DNA from: an uncultured Tateyamaria sp.
GTDB lineage: Bacteria; Pseudomonadota; Alphaproteobacteria; Rhodobacterales; Rhodobacteraceae
DNA length: 64,000 bases
Reading direction: 5' to 3'
Assembly (NCBI RefSeq): GCF_947487805.1
Contig: NZ_CANKXW010000005.1
Span: 62,001-126,000, forward strand
Each line of letters begins with the position of its first letter. Within the stretch, counting starts at the first letter, position 1. Of this stretch, positions 25,227 to 34,031 are shown in pieces. Below the pieces are notes generated by a model. It did not search any database. It was not told the origin of the DNA and saw only the letters and a list, made by a program, of their open reading frames with translations. Both the position numbers and the translations under genes were made by a program.

Positions 25227-26861
25227 TTAGTTGCCGGCACTTTCCATCTTGCGGTTGGCGATCACGTCCTCGAGCCAGCCGAGTTTCATTTCCGGCACCG
25301 AGCTGAGCAGCAGGTCGGTATAGTCGTCGAACGGCGGGGTAAGCACTTCGGACTTGGTGCCGTAGCGTTGCACGCGGCCCTGATACATCACGGCGATGCT
25401 GTCGGCGATGGCCCGCACCGTGGCGAGGTCATGGGTGATGAAGAGATAGGCCACGTCCTCGATCTTTTGCAGGTTGAGGAGCAGCTTGAGGATACCGTCG
25501 GCCACCAGCGGGTCGAGGGCCGAGGTGACCTCGTCGCAGATGATCAGCTTGGGCTTGGCCGCCAGCGCGCGGGCGATGCAGACGCGCTGTTTCTGGCCGC
25601 CGGAGAGCTCGGCGGGATAGCGATCCTGAAAGCCGCTGCCCAGTTCGATCTCGTCCAGCAATTCCTGGATGCGGTTCTGTTTTTCCGCGCCCTTGAGGCC
25701 GAAGTAGAATTCGAGCGGTCGGCCGATGATCGTGCCCACGGTCTGACGCGGGTTCATGGCGGTGTCGGCCATCTGGTAGATCATCTGGAGTTCGCGCAGG
25801 TCTTCGAGGCTGCGGGAGGGTTGATCCGGCGTCAGCGTGCGGCCCGCAAAGGTGATGGTGCCGTCGCGGGGGGGCAGGAGGCCGGTGATCACGCGGGCGA
25901 GGGTGGATTTGCCCGAGCCGCTTTCGCCCACCACGGCGAGGGTTTGGCCGGGGCTGAGATCGACGTTCACGTTGTGCAGGACGTCGAAATTGGTGCCCTT
26001 GTAGCGGGCGGTGATGTTTTCGACGCGCAGCACCGGTTCGGTCGGTTGCTTTTCCTCGTGGGTGATCGAGCGGACCGAGACGAGGGCTTGGGTGTATTCT
26101 TCCTTGGGCGCGTTGATGATCTGGTCGGTGGTGCCATATTCGACCATTTCGCCCATGCGCAGGACCATGATGTGATCGCTGACTTGCGCCACGACGGCGA
26201 GGTCGTGGGTGATGTAGAGCGCGGCCACGCCGGTGTCGCGGATGGCGTCCTTGATCGCCTTCAGGACGTCGATCTGGGTGGTCACATCCAGCGCGGTGGT
26301 CGGTTCGTCAAAGACCACGAGGTCGGGTTCGGGGCAGAGCGCCAGCGCCGTCATGCAGCGTTGCAGTTGGCCGCCCGAGACCTGGTGGGGGTAGCGGTTG
26401 CCGATATTGTTCGGGTCGGGCAGGCCCAGCTTGGCAAAGAGGTCCCGCGCGCGCTGTTCGGCGTCTGATTTGGAGAACTTGCCCTGGAATACCGCGGCTT
26501 CGATCACCTGTTCCATGATGCGCTTGGCCGGGTTGAAAGAGGCGGCTGCGGATTGGGAGACGTAGGTGACCTCGGCCCCGCGCAGCCTGCGGATGTCGCG
26601 GGCGCTGGCGGAGATCACGTCGCGGCCATTGACCTTGACCGTGCCGCCGGTGAGTTCCACGCCGCCGCGTCCGTAGGACATGGTGGCCAGGCCAATGGTG
26701 GACTTGCCGGCACCGGATTCGCCGATCAGGCCAAGGACCTTGCCTGCCTCGAGGTCGAAATCGACGCCGTGCACAATTTCGATGTCATGGGGTTTTTCGC
26801 CGGGCGGATAGACTGTTGCGCCGATTTTCAGGCCGCGGACTTGGAGAAGTGGTGTCGTCAT
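25227..26861 (-). CDS. Dipeptide/oligopeptide-type ABC transporter, fused double ATPase (DppD-DppF type)
   Basis: A 544-residue protein with two complete ABC ATPase domains. The first has GESGAGKST near residue 49 and VSGGQLQR. The second has GESGSGKST near residue 318, LSGGQKQR, and the C-terminal oligopeptide-transporter extension (VQRYGTKSEVLTPPFDDYT). It does the work of separate DppD and DppF subunits. GGAGCC precedes the ATG. It is the last transporter gene of the operon that starts with the binding protein at 30539. Confidence 0.9.
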   Translation of the reverse strand: MTTPLLQVRGLKIGATVYPPGEKPHDIEIVHGVDFDLEAGKVLGLIGESGAGKSTIGLATMSYGRGGVELTGGTVKVNGRDVISASARDIRRLRGAEVTYVSQSAAASFNPAKRIMEQVIEAAVFQGKFSKSDAEQRARDLFAKLGLPDPNNIGNRYPHQVSGGQLQRCMTALALCPEPDLVVFDEPTTALDVTTQIDVLKAIKDAIRDTGVAALYITHDLAVVAQVSDHIMVLRMGEMVEYGTTDQIINAPKEEYTQALVSVRSITHEEKQPTEPVLRVENITARYKGTNFDVLHNVNVDLSPGQTLAVVGESGSGKSTLARVITGLLPPRDGTITFAGRTLTPDQPSRSLEDLRELQMIYQMADTAMNPRQTVGTIIGRPLEFYFGLKGAEKQNRIQELLDEIELGSGFQDRYPAELSGGQKQRVCIARALAAKPKLIICDEVTSALDPLVADGILKLLLNLQKIEDVAYLFITHDLATVRAIADSIAVMYQGRVQRYGTKSEVLTPPFDDYTDLLLSSVPEMKLGWLEDVIANRKMESAGN

Positions 26862-26877
26862 GATTTCGGCTCCGGGC

Positions 26878-26935
26878 TGGTGGGCAGATTGCCCACCCTA
26901 CGGGTCTGTATGTAGGGTGGGCAATCTGCCCACCA
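26878..26935. repeat. 23-bp perfect inverted repeat in the transporter operon
   Basis: Arms 26878-26900 and 26913-26935 are exact reverse complements over 23 bases, separated by a 12-base loop. The core TAGGGTGGGC...GCCCACC resembles a repetitive intergenic palindrome I recall from many proteobacterial genomes. It sits between the dppC-like stop and the double-ATPase start. It could fold into a very stable mRNA hairpin within the operon transcript. Confidence 0.85.
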
Positions 26936-26946
26936 TCCTGCATGGA

Positions 26947-27765
26947 TCATCCGCGGCCCCCTTTCAGCGATGTGGTGCGGTTCAGGATCCAGTCGGCGAT
27001 CAGGTTCACGCTGATGGCCAGCGTGGCGATGGCGACGGCCGGGTAGAGAGCCGCGCCAATGCCGAAATTGATGCCTTCCTTGTTCTCTTTCACGATGCCG
27101 CCCCAGTCGGCCAGCGGTGGTTGGACACCGATGCCGAGGAAGGACAGGGTCGAGATGAAGAGCACCATGAAGATGAAGCGCAGGCCCATTTCGGCGACCA
27201 GAGGCGACAGCGCATTGGGCAGGATCTCGCGGAAGATGATCCAGGCGAGCTTTTCGCCGCGCAGCCGGGCCGCTTCGACATAGTCCATGACGGAGATGTC
27301 GACGGCCACGGCGCGGGCGAGGCGGTAGACGCGTGTGCTGTCCAGTAGGCCCATGATGACGATGAGGGTCAGTACGGTGGCCTCGATCGAGCTGAGGATC
27401 ACAAGGGCAAGGATCAGCGAGGGGATCGACATGAAGAGGTCGACGAGGCGGCTCATCAACTGGTCGATCCAGCCCCCCGACACGGCGGCGATGAAGCCCA
27501 GAACCGCGCCTGTGGTGAAGCTGAGGATGGTGGCGGCTGTGGCGATGAAGATCGTGGTCTGCCCGCCGTAGATCATGCGGGTCAGCAGGTCGCGCCCGAT
27601 CTGGTCGGTGCCGAGCCAGTGTTCGGCGGAGGAGGGCTCCCAGACGTCACCCACGGCTTCGGCCATGCCATAGGGGGCGATGACGCCTGCGAAGATGGCG
27701 GCGAGGAAATAGGTGCCGGTGATGATCAGGCCAATGGCGGCGGAGAGGGGAATGTTTTTCAGCAT
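26947..27765 (-). CDS. Dipeptide/oligopeptide-type ABC transporter permease (DppC-like)
   Basis: A 272-residue inner-membrane permease with a cytoplasmic N-terminus and about six membrane helices. DQIGRDLLTRMIYGGQTT is the DppC/OppC hallmark, and EAARLRGEKLAWIIFREILPN is the ATPase-docking loop. The start at 27765 (MLKNIPLSAA) is chosen because a longer in-frame version would run through an intergenic hairpin and has a non-typical N-terminus. It pairs with the DppB-like permease upstream. Confidence 0.9.
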   Translation of the reverse strand: MLKNIPLSAAIGLIITGTYFLAAIFAGVIAPYGMAEAVGDVWEPSSAEHWLGTDQIGRDLLTRMIYGGQTTIFIATAATILSFTTGAVLGFIAAVSGGWIDQLMSRLVDLFMSIPSLILALVILSSIEATVLTLIVIMGLLDSTRVYRLARAVAVDISVMDYVEAARLRGEKLAWIIFREILPNALSPLVAEMGLRFIFMVLFISTLSFLGIGVQPPLADWGGIVKENKEGINFGIGAALYPAVAIATLAISVNLIADWILNRTTSLKGGRG

Positions 27766-27806
27766 GGGGTTAGGCCCATCTTTTTTGGTGGTGTGAGGCT
27801 TTGTTT

Positions 27807-27832
27807 GGCACCCAGATTGGCAAATGGGTGCC
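27807..27832. repeat. 8-bp stem hairpin between permease genes
   Basis: GGCACCCA (27807-27814) and TGGGTGCC (27825-27832) form an inverted repeat with a 10-base loop. It lies in the 127-base gap between the dppB-like stop and the dppC-like start, next to the larger hairpin at 27869-27898. Confidence 0.6.
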
Positions 27833-27868
27833 TCCCCGCGCATGCGTGCGCATACGCTTGGTCGCACG

Positions 27869-27898
27869 AAATGAGTTTTTTCGGTGAAAAACTCATTT
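27869..27898. repeat. 12-bp stem hairpin overlapping the dppB-like stop codon
   Basis: Arms 27869-27880 and 27887-27898 are perfect reverse complements with a 6-base loop. The stop codon of the DppB-like gene (27893-27895 on the minus strand) lies inside the stem, and each arm has a five-base A or T run. It may stabilise or process the operon mRNA, or act as a weak terminator in either direction. Confidence 0.7.
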
Positions 27899-28849
27899 GG
27901 GGTGCCTCAGTCTTGGGTTGGCCAGGATGGACACCACGTCAGCGACAATATTGAGAATGATATAGACGGCGGCAAAGATGACGCCGCAGGCCAGCACCAC
28001 GGGCACGTCGCGTTTGACCACTGCGTCCACGAGGTACTGGCCCATGCCGGGATAGGCGAACACAACCTCGACCACCACGACACCCACCACGAGGTAGGCG
28101 AGGTTGATCATCACCACGTTGACGATGGGGGCGATTGCGTTGGGAAAGGCGTGTTTGCGGATCACGGTAAAGGTCGTGAGGCCTTTGAGTTCGGCGGTTT
28201 CGATATAGGCCGATTGCATCACGTTGAGGATGGCGGCACGCGTCATGCGCATCATGTGCGCCAGCACCACCAGCGTCAGAACGGCCACGGGCAGCGAGAT
28301 GGCGTGGAGCTGGTCCAGCAGCGGCATGCCCGGTGAGACGGAGGCAAAGGACGGCGCCCAGAACAGTTTCACCGCGAAGAAGAACACCAGGATATAGGCG
28401 ATCATGAATTCGGGCAGCGAGATCGAGGCCAGCGTGATGCCGGAGATCAGCTTGTCCGGCCAGCGGTTCTGGTAGCGCACCGCGATCAGGCCCAGCAGGA
28501 TGGCCAGCGGGACCGAGATGATCGCAGCCCAGAAGGCAAGGAACAGGGTCGAGGACATGCGCCGGGCGACCTGTTCACCGATGGGCAGCTTGTTGGTCAG
28601 GGCGGTGCCCATGTCGCCGGTCACGATCCCGCCCAGCCATTCGACATAGCGGGTGAACGCGGGACGGTTCAGGCCCATTTCCTCGCGCAGGTTGGCGAGG
28701 CTTTCGGGGGTGGCGGATTGGCCCAGGATGGCCTGGGCGGCGTCGCCGGGCAAAATTTCGGTCAGTCCGAAAATCAGCGCGGAGGCGGCCAGCAACAACA
28801 ACAGGCCGAGGCCCAGGCGTTGCAAGACAAGTCGGAGGATGGGGTGCAT
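27893..28849 (-). CDS. Dipeptide/oligopeptide-type ABC transporter permease (DppB-like)
   Basis: A 318-residue permease with about six membrane helices. The N-terminal helix is LVLQRLGLGLLLLLAASALIFGLTEILPGDAA in overlapping blocks, which is typical of DppB/OppB. MRMTRAAILNVMQSAYIETAELKGL is the docking loop region, and VEVVFAYPGMGQYLVDAV near the C-terminus is a family hallmark. It follows the binding-protein gene after a terminator-like hairpin. Confidence 0.9.
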   Translation of the reverse strand: MHPILRLVLQRLGLGLLLLLAASALIFGLTEILPGDAAQAILGQSATPESLANLREEMGLNRPAFTRYVEWLGGIVTGDMGTALTNKLPIGEQVARRMSSTLFLAFWAAIISVPLAILLGLIAVRYQNRWPDKLISGITLASISLPEFMIAYILVFFFAVKLFWAPSFASVSPGMPLLDQLHAISLPVAVLTLVVLAHMMRMTRAAILNVMQSAYIETAELKGLTTFTVIRKHAFPNAIAPIVNVVMINLAYLVVGVVVVEVVFAYPGMGQYLVDAVVKRDVPVVLACGVIFAAVYIILNIVADVVSILANPRLRHPK

Positions 28850-28902
28850 GACTGCGGGATCCTGATGGGGTGGAGGTCAGCGGCGTGCCCCGCGGGGCAA
28901 CG

Positions 28903-28935
28903 AAAAACCGCGCCCGGATCGGTCCGGGCGCGGTT
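28903..28935 (-). terminator. Attenuator-type terminator between binding protein and permease genes
   Basis: On the minus strand a 13-bp stem (28906-28918 with 28923-28935, 4-base loop) is followed by a T-run (28903-28907 plus stem bases). It lies 9 bases after the binding-protein stop at 28944. It should release most transcripts after the binding-protein gene and let a fraction read into the permeases. Confidence 0.8.
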
Positions 28936-28943
28936 GTGTGGAT

Positions 28944-30539
28944 TTACGCTTTCCAGGTCTTCTTGAAGGCGTACCAGTTCATCTGGGGACCGTTCGGGTC
29001 GCTCTCCCAACCTTGCACCTTGGTCGAGACCGCGTCGACGAAGTCGTTGAACATAGGCACCATCAGGCCGCCCTCTTCGTTCAGCATGCGACCCATGTTG
29101 GAGTAGATCTCCTTGCGCTTGGCTTCGTCCAGTTCGGCGCGGGCTGCGAGCAGCATCTCGTCGAACTCAGGGCGCTTCCAGCGCGTGTCGTTCCAGTCGG
29201 CGGAGGACAGGTAGGCGGTGGTGTACATCTGGTCCTGCACCGGGCGGCCACCCCAGTAAGAGCAGCAGAAGGGCTGCACGTTCCACACTTCGGACCAGTA
29301 GCCGTCATTGGGCTCACGCTTGATTTCCAGCGGGATACCGGCGGCCTGGGCCGACTGCTGGAAAAGGGCTGCGGCATCGACCGCGCCGGGGAAGGCGCCA
29401 TCGGCGGTGCGCAGGATGATGGGCGAGCCATCGTGACCGGACTTCTTGTAGTGCTCGGCCGCTTTTTCCAGATCAAAGGTCCGCTGCGGGATCGTGTCGT
29501 CAAACAGCGGGTAGGCTGCGTTGATCGGCATGTCGTTCCCGATGGAGCCGTAGCCTTGAAGGATCTTTTCGACCATTTCCTCGCGGTTGAGCGCGTGTTT
29601 CAGCGCCAGACGCAGCTCGTTTTCGTCGAACGGAGCGGTGTCGATGTGCATGATGAACACGTAATGGCCGCGCCCTGCGGTGGACAGCACGTCGACGGTG
29701 GGAGCGCGGTCCAGCAGTTTGGCGATCTTGGGCTCGACCCGGTTGATCGTGTCGACCTGACCCGATTGCAGCGCCGCGGTGCGGGCGGTGGCGTCGTTCA
29801 GAACGATGACCTCGACCGTGTCATAGTGCGCCGTGACCGTCTGGTCGCCGCCCCAGTAATCGTCGCGGCGCTTGGCCACCATGCGTACGCCGGGCTCATC
29901 GCTTTCCAACACATATGCGCCGGTGCCGATGGCAGCCGTTGGGTCGTCAAAACCGCCGCCGGGCTGGATCATCAGGTGATAGTCGGCCATCAGGTAGGGC
30001 AGGTCGGCATTGCCGACACCCAGTGTGACCTCGAACACGTCACCGTCGGTGCGCATGCTTTCGATGCCCTGCACGATGCCGAGGGCACCGGACTTGGAAT
30101 CCTCGTTGGAGTGACGCTCCATGGTCTTCATCACGTCTTCGGAGGTGACGGCCTGACCGTTGGAGAAAGTGATGCCCTGACGGATCTTGAAGCGCCATGT
30201 CTTGGCGTCGGCGGAGCCTTCCCAGCTTTCCGCGACCAGACCGGTCAGCGAGCCATCGGCTTCGACCTCGACAAGACCTTCGCCCCAGAGCTGACCGCCG
30301 GCGATCGGCACATCGGAGGCCCATGTGGCAGGGTCCTGGCTGTTGGTGGATTCGCCCCCTTGAACACCCATCTTGAAGGTGCCGCCCGCGACGGGTGTCG
30401 CGGCTTGGGCAGATTGGGCAAGCATCGTGGATGCAACGGCGGCCGTGACCCCGAGGGCGGCGGCTTTGGACATGAATTCACGACGTGTCATCGTGCCAGC
30501 CGCAACGCGTGCGGACAGTGTTTCGAGTTCTTTGGACAT
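28944..30539 (-). CDS. Extracellular solute-binding protein, family 5 (dipeptide/oligopeptide type), Tat-exported
   Basis: A 531-residue periplasmic binding protein. The N-terminus has a twin-arginine signal TRREFMSKAAALG followed by a hydrophobic stretch ending at AQSAQAA. The mature protein shows LWGEGLVEVEADGSLTGLVAESWE and WRFKIRQGITFSNGQAVTSEDV in blocks, the hallmark of family 5 binding proteins. GGGAGA precedes the ATG. It leads the importer operon. Family members bind peptides, nickel, opines or glycosides; the linked phosphatase-fold enzyme might hint at a phosphorylated ligand. Confidence 0.9.
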   Translation of the reverse strand: MSKELETLSARVAAGTMTRREFMSKAAALGVTAAVASTMLAQSAQAATPVAGGTFKMGVQGGESTNSQDPATWASDVPIAGGQLWGEGLVEVEADGSLTGLVAESWEGSADAKTWRFKIRQGITFSNGQAVTSEDVMKTMERHSNEDSKSGALGIVQGIESMRTDGDVFEVTLGVGNADLPYLMADYHLMIQPGGGFDDPTAAIGTGAYVLESDEPGVRMVAKRRDDYWGGDQTVTAHYDTVEVIVLNDATARTAALQSGQVDTINRVEPKIAKLLDRAPTVDVLSTAGRGHYVFIMHIDTAPFDENELRLALKHALNREEMVEKILQGYGSIGNDMPINAAYPLFDDTIPQRTFDLEKAAEHYKKSGHDGSPIILRTADGAFPGAVDAAALFQQSAQAAGIPLEIKREPNDGYWSEVWNVQPFCCSYWGGRPVQDQMYTTAYLSSADWNDTRWKRPEFDEMLLAARAELDEAKRKEIYSNMGRMLNEEGGLMVPMFNDFVDAVSTKVQGWESDPNGPQMNWYAFKKTWKA

Positions 30540-30666
30540 ATACGTCTCCCGGTTGGCGTCCCGCGTCTTTGCGCGGATTTTGAGTGGTTATGCCTTGACG
30601 TTAAGCATTTGAGGCTAGGTCGCAAGGGTTAAAACCGGCCCTTTGCGCCCACGGCCCGACCATCAC

Positions 30667-32655
30667 CTAGATTTCATTTCTTGGAATGCTGTCTGTGACA
30701 TCGCGTGTGTAAATCAGCGTGTCGTTTTCGTAGGCGTCCAGTTTCGCGCTCAGGTGGAAATTTGCGGCGTCCGACCACATCTCGCATCGGGTTTCGGTGC
30801 GCAGGCGGATGCCGTCGCGCTCAAGCTCGTCCGTCCAGTGGCAGAGGCCGCGCGCGGATAGCGGGTCATCGGGGTGGATGTCCCAGCGCTCGCGCGCCAC
30901 CGATCCGTTGATCAACCCGTGATCCAGATCGCGCAGCTTGCCAAAGTCATCCTCGATCACCAGCGACACAACGCCGGTGGTCATGTCCGTTTCGCGGCGG
31001 CGGGTGTGCGCCTCGGGCCGCAGGGTTTCGGTTTGCCACGGGTCCGCGGCCTCGGGCGGGGCAAAGGGGGGACAATCCGTCGGTCCGGTGGTCTGTGGTA
31101 CGCGGACGGTGCCGCCCCGGATGGTCAGTGTTGCTGCACCCGGTGCGGGCCAGATCAGCGGCCAATAGGCGGTGCTGATCGCGATGCGGATGCGGTGCCC
31201 GGCGGGCACGGTATATCCGATGTGATCCAGCGCAACCGTAATCTCGGTGTCCTCGCCTACGGGCATCGGTTCGGGCGCTGCGGCGCTGTGGCGGTGGCTG
31301 AGGTTGCGGACCCCGTAAGTGATGCGCGTGCTGGCCCCGTCGGGGTGGATGTGGTTGAGGCGGATCGCGATCTGCCCCTGTGGCTGGTCGCTGGCAAGGG
31401 TCAGGTGGACGTTTGGTGCACCGAGGATCGTCATGTCCTGTTCCAACGGTGCGCTGGTCCAGCAGGCCGATTGCGCATCGTCGCCGCGCTGATCACCGGG
31501 CAATTCCGGGCCCAGCCAGATGGCGCAGTATTCGCCCGCTTCGGCCCCGGTGTCGGAAGGCGACGCCACGACCGCATCCAGAACCGCCGGGGTCCTGCCC
31601 AGTATCTCGGACGCGCCCAGGTTTAGGTCGATGTGATCCGCGCCGTCATGCAGCGCACCGGCGGGCTGTCCGACCCAGTGGCCCGCCCGTTCGGTATACC
31701 AGCGCGCAGGCCGCACCCCGTCCATGATATAGGCGCGCAGGTCCGGGTCGTCCTCGACCCCGGTTTCGACCCCTTTGAGCCACCGATCCCACCAGCGCAG
31801 CGCCTCTTGCAGAAAGCCGATGCGCGGCTCGGGCACGGCGAAATGCGGGTATTTGTGCACCCAGGGTCCGATGATCCCCTTGGCCCCCGGCAGGGCATCG
31901 ACGATCTGCGGCACCGCGTTCTTGTAGGCGTCGCCCCAACCGCCTACCGCCAGCACCTTGGCCTTGATGGTGCCATAGCTGTCGATCACCGATCCGTGCC
32001 GCCAATAGGCGTCGCGCGTCTGGTGGCGCAGCCACGTGCTGGGCAGGAAGGGTTCGTTCTCCAGCCGGTCCAGCCACATCTCGCGCCAGTCGGGGCGCAG
32101 GGCGGGGTCGGGCGCGCGGGACGAATAGCTCCACATCGTGGCGCCCCAGCCCAAGTTTTCGTTCAGCAGGCAGCCGCCCTTGTAGTGGATGTCATCGGCA
32201 AAGCGGTCCACGGTCGAACACAGCGTGATGATCGCCTTGAGTGCCTCGGGCGCCATGGCCGCGACCTGCAGGCTGTTGAACCCGCCCCAGCTGATCCCCA
32301 TCATGCCCACATGGCCGTTGCACCACGGCTGGGCTGCGGCCCATTCGATCACGGATACGGCGTCGTCCAGTTCGGTCTGGGTATATTCGTCCGCCATAAG
32401 TCCGTGGCTGTCGCCGTTGCCGCGCATGTCCACGCGCAGGCACGCATAGCCGCGCGCGGCGAAATACGGATGGGTCAGCGCATCGCGCGCGCAGGTGCCG
32501 TCGCGCTTGCGATAGGGCAGGTGTTCGAGGATCAGCGGCACGGGATCGTCCGCCGCATCGACGGGCCGCCACAACCGGGCGGACAGGCGGGTGCCATCGG
32601 GCATGGTGATGCCGATGTCGGGATGTTCTTCGATGGGGCGCAGGCTGTTTTTCAT
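30667..32655 (-). CDS. CocE/NonD family hydrolase (X-Pro dipeptidyl-peptidase-like)
   Basis: A 662-residue alpha/beta hydrolase of the CocE/NonD family. The nucleophile is Ser122 in MGISWGG; RVDMRGNGDSHG precedes it. Acid and histidine residues should follow in the IIGPWVHKYPHF region. The C-terminal jelly-roll domain (from about residue 330) carries IDLNLGASE and RIAISTAYWPLIWP. Members hydrolyse cocaine, glutaryl-7-ACA, or Xaa-Pro peptides. It shares direction with the glycerate kinase gene, 49 bases upstream of it. Confidence 0.87.
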   Translation of the reverse strand: MKNSLRPIEEHPDIGITMPDGTRLSARLWRPVDAADDPVPLILEHLPYRKRDGTCARDALTHPYFAARGYACLRVDMRGNGDSHGLMADEYTQTELDDAVSVIEWAAAQPWCNGHVGMMGISWGGFNSLQVAAMAPEALKAIITLCSTVDRFADDIHYKGGCLLNENLGWGATMWSYSSRAPDPALRPDWREMWLDRLENEPFLPSTWLRHQTRDAYWRHGSVIDSYGTIKAKVLAVGGWGDAYKNAVPQIVDALPGAKGIIGPWVHKYPHFAVPEPRIGFLQEALRWWDRWLKGVETGVEDDPDLRAYIMDGVRPARWYTERAGHWVGQPAGALHDGADHIDLNLGASEILGRTPAVLDAVVASPSDTGAEAGEYCAIWLGPELPGDQRGDDAQSACWTSAPLEQDMTILGAPNVHLTLASDQPQGQIAIRLNHIHPDGASTRITYGVRNLSHRHSAAAPEPMPVGEDTEITVALDHIGYTVPAGHRIRIAISTAYWPLIWPAPGAATLTIRGGTVRVPQTTGPTDCPPFAPPEAADPWQTETLRPEAHTRRRETDMTTGVVSLVIEDDFGKLRDLDHGLINGSVARERWDIHPDDPLSARGLCHWTDELERDGIRLRTETRCEMWSDAANFHLSAKLDAYENDTLIYTRDVTDSIPRNEI

Positions 32656-32704
32656 GTCCGCACCGTTGAGCGGCTTGGCAAGCCTGTCAAGCGCGGCTGC
32701 GGCG

Positions 32705-33826
32705 TCACCCCTCGATATGCGCGATCGCGAGATCCATCACATTGGTGCCCGTGGGCCCGGTCTTGACCAGAACGCCGCGCGCCGCGAGCCACGGATAGGC
32801 ATCTGCCGCTGCCAGGGCCGCATGGCCGCTGTCGTCCCATGTGTCGCCATCGATCAGCGCACCCGCGGCATCCGTGGGGCCGTCCGTGCCATCGGTTCCG
32901 GCGACAAGAATGCGCAGGCCCTCGGTGCCCGCAATCTCGCGCGCAAGCCCCAGTGCCAGCGCCATGTTGCGCCCACCCATGCCGGGCGCGTCGGGCAGGT
33001 GAACCACCGGCTCTCCGCCCATGATATGCAGGCCTGGCCGGGCGGTCTTGAGCGCGGCCGCGATGCGCGGGGCCAGCACGGCCACGTCGTCATAGAGCGT
33101 TTCTTCATTGCCTTGGACCGGGACCGGGCTGGCCGCGGCAACGGCGGCGCGGGCGATGGCGTTGCTGGCCACGATCCGGGGGTGAAAGTCGAACGGGGCC
33201 TGCGCAGGCGCGTCACCGATGCCCGACCCGATGGTGGCCAGCGCGTCGCCTTCCACATCCGACAGGGCCAGCGTCGTCACGCGCGCACCAGCAAACCCGG
33301 TGAGGAGCTTGCCGCCCTTGACCTGCGAGCGCGCCGTGCGGTGGGCGTTCATCTCGCCAATGGGCGCGCCAGACGCGAGCAGGCCATCGGTCTCGGCGCG
33401 CAGGTCGTCCAGCGACAGTCCGTCCACCGGCACCTCGACCAGCGCCGAGGCGCCGCCAGACACCAGCATCAACAGATGCGATCCGGCCCCGCAGGCCGCC
33501 ACCGCCTCCTGCACCGCTCGGCCCGCATCCAGCGACGCGGCATCGGGGACCGGGTGGGCGGCTTCCATCACCGTGGCGTGGGCGGGCGCATCGGCCCCGT
33601 GGTGGTATTTGGTGACCACAAGGCACGGCACGTCCGGCCACCGCGCGGCGGCCGGTTTGGCCATGGCTGCGGCGGCCTTGCCCACGGCGATGATCCGGTC
33701 GGGGCGGGGGCAGGGCGCGTCGGTCAAGCTGCGGTCAACGGCCTTGTCTCCGCGAACAGCCTCCACGCCCGCCCACCAAAGTGACACCACATCTACCGCC
33801 TTCGACATCGCCAATTCCTTTTGCAT
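32705..33826 (-). CDS. Glycerate 2-kinase (MOFRL family)
   Basis: A kinase of the GckA/TtuD type that phosphorylates D-glycerate. The 373-residue product shows ALGKAAAAM-like IAVGKAAAAMAKPAA near residue 48, LMLVSGGASALVEVPVDG, SPTG-like ASGAPIGEMNAHR, and a C-terminal MOFRL domain with LVAGTDGTDGPTDAAGALID. A second ATG at 33808 (MSKAVD) is an alternative start. It probably feeds glycerate from photorespiratory, tartrate or serine-cycle-like metabolism into glycolysis. It is divergent from the adhesin gene. Confidence 0.9.
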   Translation of the reverse strand: MQKELAMSKAVDVVSLWWAGVEAVRGDKAVDRSLTDAPCPRPDRIIAVGKAAAAMAKPAAARWPDVPCLVVTKYHHGADAPAHATVMEAAHPVPDAASLDAGRAVQEAVAACGAGSHLLMLVSGGASALVEVPVDGLSLDDLRAETDGLLASGAPIGEMNAHRTARSQVKGGKLLTGFAGARVTTLALSDVEGDALATIGSGIGDAPAQAPFDFHPRIVASNAIARAAVAAASPVPVQGNEETLYDDVAVLAPRIAAALKTARPGLHIMGGEPVVHLPDAPGMGGRNMALALGLAREIAGTEGLRILVAGTDGTDGPTDAAGALIDGDTWDDSGHAALAAADAYPWLAARGVLVKTGPTGTNVMDLAIAHIEG

Positions 33827-34031
33827 CGCCCCTCGGACTGAGTCCGATTCGCCACAACATGTACCCGTAATTGCAGGAAATTGTGATGCCTTGGCAAAAA
33901 GACTCTAGCTCTTGATTCGCTCTTCGCGTATCACTGCGGGCACAAAGAGTGGTCAGCACGGCGAATAATGTCGGCGACAGCGTAATCAAAGGGACCGCGA
34001 AAACGCGGCCTGAGGCGAGAGTGGTGGTGTT

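Noticed and set aside
25185-26468. A 427-codon plus-strand open frame opposite the double ATPase gene
   Set aside because: The minus strand encodes two complete ABC ATPase domains. The plus-strand product is His/Gly/Val-rich filler typical of antisense frames.
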